A DNA stretch of 64,000 nt, from the NCBI GenBank assembly GCA_002150815.3, contig NDFF03000093.1, positions 1 through 64,000 of the forward strand, read 5' to 3'. The notes under the pieces were generated by a model. It had not been told where the DNA came from. It saw only the letters and a program-made list of their open reading frames with translations, and did not search any database. Origin of the DNA: Grammothele lineata. Its lineage: Eukaryota; Basidiomycota; Agaricomycetes; Polyporales; Polyporaceae. The position numbers were made by a program, and so were the translations under genes. Of this stretch, positions 37,045 to 48,594 are shown in pieces. Each line of letters begins with the position of its first letter. Within the stretch, counting starts at the first letter, position 1.

Positions 37045-37066
37045 CGTAGGAGTAGGAGTAGGAGTG
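37045..37066 (+). repeat. GTAGGA short tandem repeat
   Basis: Three consecutive GTAGGA/GTAGGAGT-like units downstream of the velvet gene. Confidence 0.75.
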
Positions 37067-37225
37067 GAAATAGGAAGGCGAGAACGGACAGAGCAGTACA
37101 GCAAAGGCGACGACGGGGAGCACGACCGCGCGGGAGAGAGCGACAGAGGGACAAACATAAGGTAGGCAGACAGGCAAGCAGTACACGGCGACGTCCGCGC
37201 CGATCAGCCAACACGACAGGGAGGT

Positions 37226-37252
37226 AACGCCAACGCCAACGCCAACGCCAAC
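37226..37252 (+). repeat. AACGCC hexanucleotide microsatellite
   Basis: Four perfect AACGCC units followed by AAC, then an ACAC run. It lies just beyond the 3' end of the velvet gene. Confidence 0.9.
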
Positions 37253-37350
37253 ACACACGCAGAATTAGAAACCAAGTCCACCACCCTTCTCCTCCCTCTC
37301 TTCTCTCTTCCGCATCCAGACAACACGTCCGCGCACTAACGAGCGAGCGC

Positions 37351-40300
37351 TCACGTATCATCCGAAATGATATTCCCAATACTCAACGGGTTCTTCTTCC
37401 CCATCCCCCCCACCCTCTCCACGCCCATCCCGCCCCCACTCGGCGGGGACGACTTGATCGGCGCCAACTGAATCCTCGTCAGCCCTGCCCCTTGGCCTTG
37501 GCCCCCCTGGGCCCCGGCAGGCGCAGCGGGGGCATACCCGTACTCCGGAGCGTACGCCGACGGAGGGGGCGCCGCGGCCGCCGGAGGCGGGGGCGGGTAC
37601 CCGCCCGCCGCCGCTGCTGCTGCCCCCGCCCACGCGCCCTCGGAGGTCCCTCCCGCACTCGGCGGGGGCGGGGGGAGCGGGTAACCGGAGTATCCTTGGG
37701 AGGTATGGTGGTGCGGGGGCGTGCTCAGCTGGTAATGCTGCTGCTGCTGCTGCCCCCCTGCCCCTGCCCCAGCTCCTCCCCCCGCCGCCCCACCAGCGCT
37801 CCCCCCAGCACTCGGAGGCCCGTGGGAGTGCGCGTGGCGCGAGGACGGAGGAGGCGGGGGAGGCGCCTGGCTCCCGTACGCCCCGTACTGGGGCGCGACG
37901 GCGTACCCTCCTCCCCTCGCGTACCCGCCCGCGCTGCCCGGCGCCCCCGCCTGCGGGGCTGGGGCGTACTCGCCCGCGTACGCGGGCTGCGCGGAGGTTG
38001 GGGGCGGGGAGGCGGGAGGAGGGCCGGGCTGGGCGTACGCGGCGTGGTGCGCGTGCGACGGGTGCACGCTGTGGTGCGGCGGGGGCGCGGCGGGCGGGGG
38101 CGGGGGCGCCGACGCGTGGTGTTGTTGGTGTTGCTGTTGCTGTTGATGCTGTTGATGTTGTTGATGATGGTGCTGCTCGTAGTACCCCCCATACCCGCTC
38201 TGCGGCTGGGCAGGCGGAGGCGGGGCATACCGATAGTCGTACTGCGGCGCCGGGGGCGCAGGCGGACCCGCGGGCGGCGGTTGCTGGTGCGGGTGGTGGC
38301 TCTGCGGCGGGGGCGGGGCGTAGTGGTGCTGCTGGTGATGCTGAGGGTGCGCATACGGGTCGTACGTCGGCGTCGGCGGGGGCGGCGGGCCCCAGCTCTG
38401 CGGTGCGGGCGCTGGCGTCGGGGCCGGGGCCGACGAGGATCCCGGAGGGCTGTACGACGGGTACGGGGCGGGCGGAGGGGGCGGGTGGTGCGTGTGCTGG
38501 TGCTGGTGGGGAGGAGGGGGCGGGACAGAGTAGTGCGGCGCGGGGTGGTGCCCGTAATGGTGCGGGGGCTGCTGTGCCTGCTGGGGAGGTGCCGCGTGCG
38601 CATGAGGATCGTAGTGGTACGGATGGGCGGGCGCAGGCGGTGCAGCATAGCGATGGTCGTACGCTGCTGGGGCCGGGGGCGGGGCCGCCGAGGCGTAGTG
38701 CGAATGATCCACAGGCGTCGGGGGCGGCGGGCCCTGCGCAGGAGCAGCCGCGTGTTGCGGGGGCCCGAGAGCAGGATCCAGCGTGCTCCAGCCGACACTC
38801 GTGTTCGAAGGACCAGCTTCGTCCACCACCGAGTCGCGGGACCTCTTCACTCCCCGTCCTTCCGTGCTCTCCCTCCTGCTGATGCCCCCGCTCGCGCTCG
38901 GGCCCGCCATGCTCGCCCCGGTGTCCCTCCTCTCACGCTCCCTCTCCCTATCGCGCTCGCGGTCCCTTTCGCGTTCCCGCTCACGCTCCCTTTCGCGCTC
39001 CTTCTCGCGCTCCTCCTCTTCATCGTCGTCCAGCGGAATCGGGACCGGGCCGAACGCCCCATGGGGGATCGGAACGGGGCCCATCGGGACCGGGACCGAG
39101 GCGTCGAGCGCAGGGACGGGGCGCTTCCGAACGCGAATGTCCTTCCGGATGCGGATCTTGATGCCCTGGTCGGCGAGCGAGCACGACAGCGGCGTCGATT
39201 CTGCGCGCACAAACGCGTCATAGCCTCAGAATGAGCGTGCGTGCAATTTGGGGAGAATGTACGCACCTTCCATTCCGGGGAATTTCTTTGCGGTGTAGAC
39301 GTAGAACGGAGCGGAGAAGATGGACTTGCAGTGGTACACGTTGTTCCTGGAATGGACTCTCAGCCACAGCTCGAGCACGAAGAAAGATAATCAGACGTAC
39401 CCGACGACTTCGAACAAGCTCAACTTGAGCCTGTAGCTCCCTTCCGTCCTGACGCTGAGGTCAGGGAAGACGAAGAAGCCCGCGTCCGCATTTTGGTTCT
39501 CGCTGTCCTTGAGGTGATAGAGCGACGAGACGACGGAGCCGGTCGTGCAGCGCGTCTTACCATCCTAGGTACACCCACATCAGTCAACGTCCCGAACCGC
39601 AAGCGGGAAGACAGGAAGGCGAGTAAACATGTTCCGGGACTATGGCGGCGCCCAGGCACATAGGATACCCGCGGCGATCGTCAATCGCGCCCGGTAACAA
39701 GGCGCGGCCTTTAAACCTCTATCACTTTCCCGGGAGTAAGGCGGCACCCTTGGTAGAAGACGCGAGCAATCAAGACGGACGCTGCTACCTTCTGCCGCAT
39801 ACACGCTCGTGCGCACGGACATGTCGGGGACATGCAGGACGTCGCCAACGCGCTTCTCATGCGAAAAGAATAGAGAAAGCCGAGGTATAGCAACGTATTC
39901 AAACTGTGCTCGCTACCCTCTTCGCTTTACGGCAGCGAGAAGCGCGCAGGGGAACGGAGCGAGGAAAAAGGGGCGAACGACGGCGGACGCGTACCTTGAG
40001 CCAATGCAGCTCCACGTCCTCGTCCGGCTTTGCGAGGCTTGCGAACATGAAGTAGTACGGGTTTTGGAGGAAGCTCTGCGCGGAGGGGGGCGCGGCGGAG
40101 TCTGAGGGGGCACACGTGTGAGCATCTGGAGTGAGTGAATGCGCAGAACGGGCAACGGGGTGCGTGTCGCGGTAACGCCGACGGAGAAAGACGGCGGTAC
40201 GCGTCGAAAATGCGTGAAAATGAGACCCACCGGGCGAGCTCGCGCGCGAGGAGCTGGACTGGGGCCGACGCGCAGAGGGGTCGATGACGCGCAGCTGGAC

Positions 40301-40804
40301 GATAGGGGGCGGGTCGATTGGGCGGCGGTCGGCTAGTGTGTATGCGGGCGGGCGAGAAGGGCGAAGAAAGGAGCGCAAAAAGGGCGTGAGCGGGGCGTGT
40401 CGACGGGGAGCTGGAGGAATGGACCTTTACCGCCTACACCGCACATGCGGGCCTGCTTGGGCTCCTGGCGCATGGTGAGTTCATACTCTCTGGGGTCGTA
40501 CGGGCGGGACATGGCCGGCACGCGGGGGCGAGTGCGGCGTCGAGGGCGGGCCAGGGAGCCGGGCGGGCGGGAGGAGGATGCGGAGGCGAAGGCGGAGGCC
40601 GAGGGCGCGGGGGGATGGACGATATAATATGTCGGTACGAGACGAGGGAAGGCGACGGTGAGTACAACGGCGGGTACGGAACCATGGCTCTGGGTGGGCT
40701 GGGTGGGAAGCGCGGCGGGGTGATCGGACTCACAGTCTGTCTCGGTCGTACTGCGAGTGCACGGGCAGTTTGGCGTGCACGAACTGGGCCTGCTCGTCGT
40801 CCAT
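37351..40804 (-). CDS. velvet-domain transcriptional regulator
   Basis: Velvet proteins bind DNA through an NF-kappaB-like fold and control development and secondary metabolism. Minus-strand exons: 40804-40734, about 40687-40425, 40332-40231, 40101-39995, 39564-39401, 39346-39267, 39200-37351; all phases fit, giving about 878 aa. The velvet domain is unmistakable: [120 protein letters not shown] and [14 protein letters not shown]. The long C-terminus holds an Arg/Glu repeat block, then about 450 residues rich in Pro, Gln, His, Tyr and Gly. The N-terminal exon ([20 protein letters not shown]) is likely; exon 2's 5' boundary is uncertain, and a shorter start at ATG 40512 is possible. The closest types are VosA/VelB. 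Confidence 0.9.
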
Positions 40805-42191
40805 CGTGGGCTCGACGTCGTCGCTCAGAGGGAAGCCGCCGCCGTCGACGAGAGTGAGTGCGCGAGACAACGTTCAGGTGAGAACAAGCTGCGAACGCCC
40901 AGGCCGATATCCCGGCGCGATCAGAACCAATCGCCCCAGATCCTAGATGACAAATCCCCGCGACTACACCCGCGATTACTCGCCCTTATCGCCCTGCTTA
41001 CTCCCTTCTAACCAGCTAATCCCCCTGCTTACTCGCCTTTCCCCACCCGCTACAGCCCCCGCCACGTCCCGACCCGCTCCCCCGGCTCGCCCAACCTCCC
41101 GGGCGGCGCCCCAAGTTTATCGCCAGCACCCAGTCCGTGGCCCCGGTGCACGAACCTCTCCTCCCTCCCAGCCGCTACCAACCGCGAACCTACGGCCCCT
41201 TCGATTTCGCAGGCCTGCGCTCACCAGCGAGCGTCCCTGTTCTCGATGAAGCACCTTCAATAGAGTCACGCGCGAGAGGCACGCGGCCAAGCGAGTCTTC
41301 GCCCTCGTCCTGGGTCTTCGCTCGACCCGAGTCCGTGGGCCCGGCGCAGATCGGCACGATGAAGCCGTCCAAGCCGCTGCGTACCGTCATGATCTCGTCA
41401 TGCTCGCCGTTCGAGGCTCGCGGCGCAGGACGACTTGCACTGCACTCGCAGCTCGTGTGCTTCATTTTGCAACTTCGTAGGTCACGGCATGTAGCGTAGA
41501 TACTAGAAAGAGCCTCTCACGACACGTTCGCATTTCCGCCAAACACACAACCCTGACACACAGAAATAAGTATACACTTCGTTTGCATCCCACGACAGCA
41601 CCAAACTAGCACCCCATACCAGCGACTCGGGGCCGCCGCGAATACCGCCCTATAAGCACCCGCAACTTACAGCTTGAGTTCCGGAGACCGCCAGCCCGAC
41701 CCCGGCAACTACGAGCTAACCGCCCGAGGCCCCCCTCGGGACCGCACACCCGCCAATTCGCCGGACTGCCCAAGACGACCACCGCGGCGCCGGGTGTGAA
41801 CCCGACCATCCCGACACTCCCAAGTGTCACCTCCATGCCCCCGCGCGCGGGATCGAGCGCCCAATAGCTTGAACGTCCTCGCCCGCCGGCGGGCACCAGC
41901 GGCGTTCCCGCACCCATTCCTCGGGCGTGCCTGAGAGAGCTGCACCTCCAGCTCGGGACACCTTTCGGGGGTGCGCGCGGGGCTTGGGAGGCCGCCGCGG
42001 CGTGGACCCGGCGTGTCGTGTGCAGGCCCCCACGTCCCGGGCTCTTTTCTGGGTTCGCCCCACGGCGCGGGGTGGGGATGCCGGATTGGGTTGGGACGCG
42101 GTGAAGAGGGGGAGGGAGGCGGAACGCGGAAGGAGAGGATTGTCGATATCCGTAGATGGAGAAGAGAAAGAGCGAGAGAGGCGGGCGAGGG
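40805..42191. other. GC-rich intergenic region
   Basis: Lies between the velvet 5' end and the polymerase 3' end. Several GC-driven open frames exist on both strands (for example minus 41917-41606), but none shows motifs, splicing or a unique open phase. It should include the velvet promoter. Confidence 0.4.
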
Positions 42192-45100
42192 TCAGTTACG
42201 GTTCCGCTCGTGCGGCTCTTGCCAGGGCACCTCTGCCAGAACGACCAGTCAGCTCGCGTTCATCCGAGACACAAAGAACCAACCGTACGCACCCAGAATA
42301 CGAAAGATCTCCTCCTCCGTCTCCGAAGCGACGAGCGTCCCTACAGTACCACACCCAAAACGAACAGCAGTCAACCCTCCTCAGGACAAGTCGCGGCAAA
42401 CAACCAACGCAGACTCACCATCATTGAGCTTCCTCAGCCTATTTCGCGGGTCCCGCACTACGCCCGCGTAAAGCCCGCGCTGGTTCAGCGAGTAGCCCAT
42501 CTTGCCCGCTTTCAGTCTCAGCGAGCGGTTGAACTGCACGAACAAGGCGGGAACACGCTGAACACGGCGAAGGAGGGCTCGGAACGAACGCGATCACTCA
42601 CGATGTCGTCCCCGGTGTAGTAGAGCAGCGCCGCCCCGCGCGAGATCCACGGCACAGTGAGGAAGTCTACGCGAGAACGTTGGTGAGACGATCGATCATG
42701 AGTACAGGGCGGCGCACCGATCCGGCGGTGGATGCCCTCTGGACCCAGCCTGCAGAGCCCGCGGTAGACGAGCTCGAGGTCGTTCATGTTGTCTGGAAGG
42801 GAGAGGTCATGTGTGATGATGCCCTTCTCGTGCAGCGTTGCGAGGAGCTTGCGTAGGACGCCTGGGGAACAACGCCGATACATGTTGAGCGGGGATCAGG
42901 ACAGGAGAGCGAGGGAGGATGATCGGATATACGTGGCGATAACCAAAGTGTAGACGCAACGCACCTTTGTGTGTCCGCCCGTCCTTCGTGTCCCGAGTGA
43001 TCAGGACGTCTACGTCTCCGCAGTCTGCCTTCTTTCTGCGTCGAGCATCTGCGTCAGAGGAAAGGTGGAGTGCGAAGTTCGATTACTATCCCTCACCCAC
43101 GGAAGCTGCCCATGACTTCAACGAACAGCTTAGGGTCGATTCGGAGGGCTGCGCTAGATAATCAGGACGAATAATTATCCAAATGGCCAAGGATAAACAC
43201 CAACTCTCTGCTTTCACGATATCGAAGATCTGCTGAACCTCCGCTCGCGGAATACGCGTGTTGATATCTTCGATCCGACGATACATCTCCTCAGTGAGAC
43301 GCGGAGAATCTAACGAGAATGACGCACGCACCATCGTAGAAATCGAGTCCGATCCTCTGCACCTGAGATAGCTTGATGCGCTTCCTGACGTCCTCCAGCG
43401 TCCGACATCCATTCTGGTACCATGTCCGCGCGATCTTGGGGCCTGCCTCGAGCAATGAGGCACCGCAAAAACGGGTGGAAGATATACGCACCGACGCCAT
43501 ATATACCCGAAAACAGCCTCAGAACCTTCGCGTCCTCGGTATCCTCGTACTTCAGCCGCTCAAGCGTTCCCGTCTTGAGAATCTCCATGATCTACTCTTA
43601 GACCCGCATGAGTGATGGCATTCGAGACACTGCACAACTCGTCGGTATATAAGTGGAAAGCCTACACACCTTCTGGGCCGTCTTCTCTCCGACCCCGCTC
43701 AGCTTTATCGCTTCTTCCTTGCTCTCTATCCTGGTGGGAAGCTTCCTGAGCGCGTTGATCGCTAGTCATCCCCCGCCGCCGTCAGAATGCGTAGGGGCCT
43801 CGATCACGGGGATTGGACGGACCTTTCCTGTAGCTTATAACCTTGAAACGGTCCACGTTATCGCTCTTGGTCTCGTGAAGTGCTGACAGACGCTGCAGCT
43901 GGTTGTCGGCCCGCGTTGAGCGTACAACATGGCAAAATGAGATGAACGACAGACTCACGATGTCGATAATGTCCTGGTTCGGGCCCCCCTTCAGACGATC
44001 TTGTCCGCCTATGTCGTCGCACGCGAACTGCGACATCTTGAGCATACACGCAACACGACGAAGAAAAGGAATCACGCACACCCTTGAGCTTTCCCTTCGT
44101 ACCCGACTTAGGCTTCTCGCTAGTAGGCCCTGCTTTAGCCCTCCCCTTCCCCTTATCCTTCGGATCCGGAACTTCGTCTTCGCTCTCATCCTCGATGTCG
44201 TCGCTACGCCCCTCCGACACCCAGCCGTCTCCCAAGCCGTATTGCTGTCATCGACGTGTGAGGCGCATCCCAACCACACCATGACGTACGGCACCAACTG
44301 ACCTCAATGTGCAACTCCGCCCGCGCCTCCTCATAAAACTCCGCGAGGGGGTCGTGACGGGCTGGATCGGCCGACGACTCCGGAGGAAGGGCGCACCCCG
44401 AGGCCTCAGTCGGCGGGCCCTCATATCCTCCTTGAGCGACGGGGACTCGCCCTCGCTCAGTGCCGTCCCAGGTCAGAACCGGGAGTACGGGGGACGAAGA
44501 AGGCAGAACGACACCGTCCACGCGTCGCGCGTTCGGCGACGTGGGAGGCGAGGGGAGAGGGGGGCCAGGGGCCGAGCTCCATGGGGCAATCGTCGACTCC
44601 TCCTGGGCCACTGAGGGCCCTCGTGGTGCGGTGGCGAAAGGCTCGGGCGGCGGGGGAGGAACGGCGTGGAAGTCGGAGGTGAAGTCCCTGCGCGGGCGGA
44701 CAGTTGTCAGTCAGGAGTCAGCGCTTCAATCTGCTGCCTGTCCCCGGGGGCGGATGGGCGGGGCGCCTGCGAGGCAAAGTCCCGTCGCGAAAAAGGCAGG
44801 AGGGACATCGGCGCCCGGGGAGCGGGGAGGAGGTGCGGGGGATGGGGGCGGGGAACGGGGAGCGAGGGGTACGGCAACTCACGAGATGCTGCTCTCTAAG
44901 CTCTGTTCCGCCTGGTCCGCACGCGTCTGCGCGATTGGCTCCCGCGCCACGGGGTGGTGCGCGAATCGGGCAGCGCCGGACGACGCGGGGGCGAGGTGGA
45001 GGTGTTTAGGTTTGGGAAGTCGCGCGTACTGCTTCTTCTTGGTGGTCGAGGCTGCGGCGGCTCCCGTCGAAGTTGCGGGCGGCGTCTTGGGACGAATGGG

Positions 45101-46369
45101 GCGGATGTCTGGGAAGGCTGCAAAGGCGGCTTCGTCTCTCAGAGCGTACTCGTACTCGTCTTCGTCGTCTTCTTCACCCGCGCTGCCCACTGCCGCTCTG
45201 GTCGAGGTGTCGGCCGCTTGCGGGCGCTCGCGCTTACGAAGCCGGGGAGTGTGTCTGAGCCCTGCGGCCACCCACTCCCACTTTACGACTGGGATGTGAG
45301 GAGGGATATCTGCCAGCCTCTTAATACCGAGATCGCTCAGAAGCGCCTTCTCGCCTAGAGCGGGATCGACAACAATGTGAGTAACGGCCGTGGCGTCGTA
45401 GACTGGAACAAGCGTCGCGCCATGTTGGACGATCTATCGGCAAACATATGTCAGTCAAAGTCTAACGCACACAGAGCGGACAGGGAAGGGTGACCAAAAA
45501 CCTTTTCCATCTTGTTGCGTGTAGACGACGACGCGTGGCCATGATCACCTCCAAAATAATAAATCCGCTTCCCCTTCAAGAAGGGCACGCCCAGCTTCAA
45601 GCGCGACTTCCTACCCTCCCCACTTCCTGCATTCGCTCGTTCTTCGTCATACTTCGCTTGGATCTGCCTCGCGAACTCTGCAGGAACAAGCTTCTTCATC
45701 CCGCTCTGCAACGCCTTCGTTCCCCGTCCTGCGTTCTTAACCTTTGTCGCCACCATCGTATTTTTCGAAGTCACAGACGCCGCCGCCGCTGCCGGCGCGC
45801 GCGTCGGCCCCTCCGTCTTCTTTTCCTTCCCCTTCTTCTTCTTCGCCGCAGCACCACCTGCCTCCGCTCCCGGCCCCAGATCACGTGGGCTGCTTGCAGG
45901 GCTAGTGACGTTCGTGCAGTCCAAGTCCATCTGTCCATCGTCGGAGTTGCGCTTTCCGCCCCTATCGCCGCGCGACGGCCGAGCGTGGGCGCGGGCGCCG
46001 CATGCCGCTTCCGCGGGCACGTCGGGGGCCGGGGACAATGTCGCTGGCCGCCCCTCGGAGCGCGGGCTCGCTCTTCTTGATGAGTGGTTTTGCAAATCCA
46101 ATGCAGCTTCGGGAGCAGCGAGTGCGGGGAAACGAGGTGATGATGCTGGAGAAGGAGCGCCGGGTGCACTTGGTCCCGCGAAGGCGTGAGGTGCGGCCCT
46201 GGTGGGAAGCGGCGTGAGGCGCAGCGGACGGGAGGCTGGGAGAGGTCGTATGTAGCTCACGATGAAGTTGGCGTGTTCTGCTCCACTTCGGGAGCTGTCG
46301 ATATGTTGTGCGTGTCTTTTTCCCGATGTGTTCGGAGTTTCTTTGCTTGCGGATCGTCGACATGGTCAT
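42192..46369 (-). CDS. family X DNA polymerase with BRCT domain (pol lambda/Pol4-like)
   Basis: Repair polymerase for base excision and end joining. In minus-strand order: an Ala/Pro/Lys-rich N-terminus; a BRCT domain (FLKGKRIYYFGGDHG, VVKWEWVAAGL, about 45620-45260); a Ser/Pro-rich linker; the lyase domain with helix-hairpin-helix LSGVGEKTAQK (43710-43673), whose last Lys matches the pol beta lyase Lys72; a second HhH, GVGPKIARTWY; the palm Asp pair in GDVDVLIT (43020-42997); the third Asp in DFLTVPW (42670-42648); YYTGDDI leading to FNRSLRLKAGKMG; and the terminal VPWQEPHERN before TGA 42194-42192. All catalytic residues are present. About 15 exons. The 5' end is unresolved: ATGs at 46369/46363 head a basic frame, but the join into the BRCT-bearing frame was not found, so the first about 100 residues are uncertain. 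Confidence 0.9.
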
Positions 46370-48594
46370 TGATTTCTAGACTACGCTTCCTGCAAATACC
46401 AAGCCCGAAATGATTAGTGCGTGTATAAGTATATGGTCACAAGAAACCTACTTCGGGGAAAGTCGTGGCGAATGCAAAGGAGAGCCGACTGTCGCATCGA
46501 CGTGAGTTAGGCTAGAGGTGGGGTGCAGCGATGTATGCTGCTGGGCAACAGCGAAATCAGTATGTTCTTGAGGCGCCTCGGAGTGATATGTATCAGGAAT
46601 AATGGGAATCGGGTCAGCTCTAAAGCTCGAAGCTATAGGCCTGCGACGGACATCAGATCAAACTCGCAGAGCAACGTGAGGTGGTTATATGCATCACAAC
46701 GCACCCTCTCCTCCTGCGCTCAAGATAGGCGGCGACCGTTTCGGAGGGCTGACTTGCAAGTTCATCGTCTTCCTTGAAAAAGCCGTCGATCTCGTGCAGC
46801 ATGGTCTGCAGGTTGATGCGCACGGGAATGCAGGAACAGAGTGGATTGCACGCAGGATGGTCGTGGTTCGGGATCAAGTGGCTGCAAGGCGCTTGTGAGC
46901 ATGCCTTATGCGGTAAAACCCGACTTGAAGCGCCCGGATCAGCAGGGGAAGAAGACGTCATCATCATTCCGACTCGGACATTTGTCTTGTTCCAGCTTGA
47001 GAGGCTGCCGCTTTCGTCTCTCGTGCCGCCTAGTAGCTCCGGTCAAAAGCCTCCTTGAGTAAAATTCATTATACTCATGCTCATAGCTCGACGCGGCGCG
47101 ATGTTCAAACCGCTCATAATGGAATAGACTGCATCGCCCTGTGAATACCGCCCCGCCGCGGTGACGTCCAAGGCACACTTGTACCTCCCAATCGACGTGA
47201 AGCGCATGGCATGCGAGGTTGTATCACAAGAATGCGGTCTGATGTAACTCGGATGTTCTTGCTTCGGCTCCGGAATAAAATCTCGATTCCCCTCAGGCCT
47301 GTCGCCTTCCCTCGTCTTCCGGTTTCATCGGCCGGCCCTGCTGCACGTTCAGGGGCGCCGGCGCCCTTTGTGGGCACCATGATGCTGCGGCGCGTCTGCG
47401 GATGACGCTCGGTCGAAGGGATGCACAGAATTCGTGCCGTACACACCCACGAGCTTGGGCTTCGGGGCTGGAATGCGCGAGGGACGGTCCGAGTGGGCGT
47501 GCACGAGAAGGGCGCCAGGTGGGCGCCATCAGCGCGTCCTCTGCTTCCGCGTGCCTCTGGTGTTCTGGGCCGTCGCGCATGAACGCAGATACGGCGCGGC
47601 GTTGCCGGGAGTGGATGCGCGGACATTCCAGAGCGGCGCGTTCGGGAGGCCGAGCCGAGCTGGGTTCGAGCGATTGAGAGTCGGAGGTCTCGGCATGCTT
47701 CATGCTTGTGTGGAAGATGGGAAGGTGACGTGGCGTGGCAGGTGGGTGCAGAGAGCGTGAGCGCGAGCGAGCGGGCCTTCTTCCGCGAGAGGCAGCGCTA
47801 GCAGTATTTACTGGGAGACTGAGTGGTGCTCCGTGGCGTTGGCGAACGGCATCGATTGGGAATATCAAAGTCACGCGGCAGCGCGATGAACCTGGGATAG
47901 GCATGGGCGGACGCCTTGGCGCGCCCGGAAACTCCGACGTGGACGAGCCAACGGGGAGTAGGCTGGTGCAGGTCGCGGGGTTGACGGCGCGTGGCGGCAG
48001 GGCAGAGAGAGCGAGTGGGCTCGGGAGCGAGGATCTGATCAAGTAACATAAGTCCCATTTAGTCAGCCTGCACATTTGCTTCCGCGATGAGGACTAGATC
48101 GCGCATGGACGATTCGCCATGGCTCCATCATCTGATCAGAGCCCTTCACAATCATCCACCTTGTCTTTGGAGGCCCGCCTCTCTCCTCGCCGCACGCCGC
48201 ACGCCGCAAGCCGCCTGAGAGTCCGCCCGGCCCTGGTTGCGTCTCTTGCTACTTAGCCTCGCGTCGCGCCCAGCGTGCTGCCTGCCAACACCCACCGCAT
48301 CTGTACCGCTACTCCCCGAACCGTCCACACGTCTTCTGCTTTCGCACCGTCGATCCCCGCCCTCTCGTCGCGCTAACAGTTCATATCTCGTCGCTTGGGG
48401 CCCTCGCGCCTTTTCAAAAGGTTCGCCCACGCGTCCCGAGCCTTGTAGCCCGCCCTGCCTGTCCGCCGCTGAGTTAACGTCGCTGTTGGCGGGTCGTCGG
48501 AGTTGCGATTCGCCCATATATGAGCACTCGCACGGATCACTCCCCTCCGCCCCTTTTTCACTCTCTCGCCTTCTCGTTCTGTGTCCGTCCGCCT
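46370..48594. other. intergenic region with weak minus-strand frames
   Basis: No firm gene. Minus-strand frames at 47380-47114, 47178-46939 and 46967-46653 look moderately protein-like (for example INLQTMLHEIDGFFKEDDEL) but overlap in different phases, and none starts a splicable gene that I could complete. CT-rich sequence at 48510-48590 is a likely leader for the methyltransferase gene. Confidence 0.35.
46653..47380 (-). pseudogene. possible minus-strand gene remnant, unidentified
   Basis: Successive minus-strand frames contain plausible peptide segments (SKNIRVTSDRILVIQPRM, GRYSQGDAVYSIMSGLNIA, INLQTMLHEIDGFFKEDDEL), but moving between them needs unsupported frame changes. It could be an intact multi-exon gene that I failed to splice, or a decayed one. 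Confidence 0.2.

Larger units (their letters stand above)
36275..37350. other. intergenic region between velvet gene and membrane-protein gene
   Basis: No coding region supported. It includes short tandem repeats at 37045-37066 and 37226-37252 and A-rich stretches near 36900-36960. It probably contains the promoter of the membrane-protein gene (minus strand). Confidence 0.45.

Noticed and set aside
38934..39020. tandem repeat array (CRISPR-like or satellite)
   Set aside because: The periodic CGCTC/TTCGC pattern is the coding repeat for the Arg/Glu block of the velvet protein, without spacers.
37492..39234. 580-codon plus-strand open frame opposite the velvet gene
   Set aside because: It is the antisense of the low-complexity velvet tail, made only of Arg/Gly/Val-type codons from GC-rich repeats; the minus strand has the conserved domain and splicing.
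40947..41499. plus-strand Pro/Ser-rich frames between the velvet and polymerase genes
   Set aside because: Multiple overlapping frames are open because of GC/CT-rich composition; no motif or splice structure.
47293..48075. 260-codon minus-strand frame
   Set aside because: It is Arg/Pro/Ser-rich with no motif, overlaps other open frames in the same strand, and lacks splice or family support.
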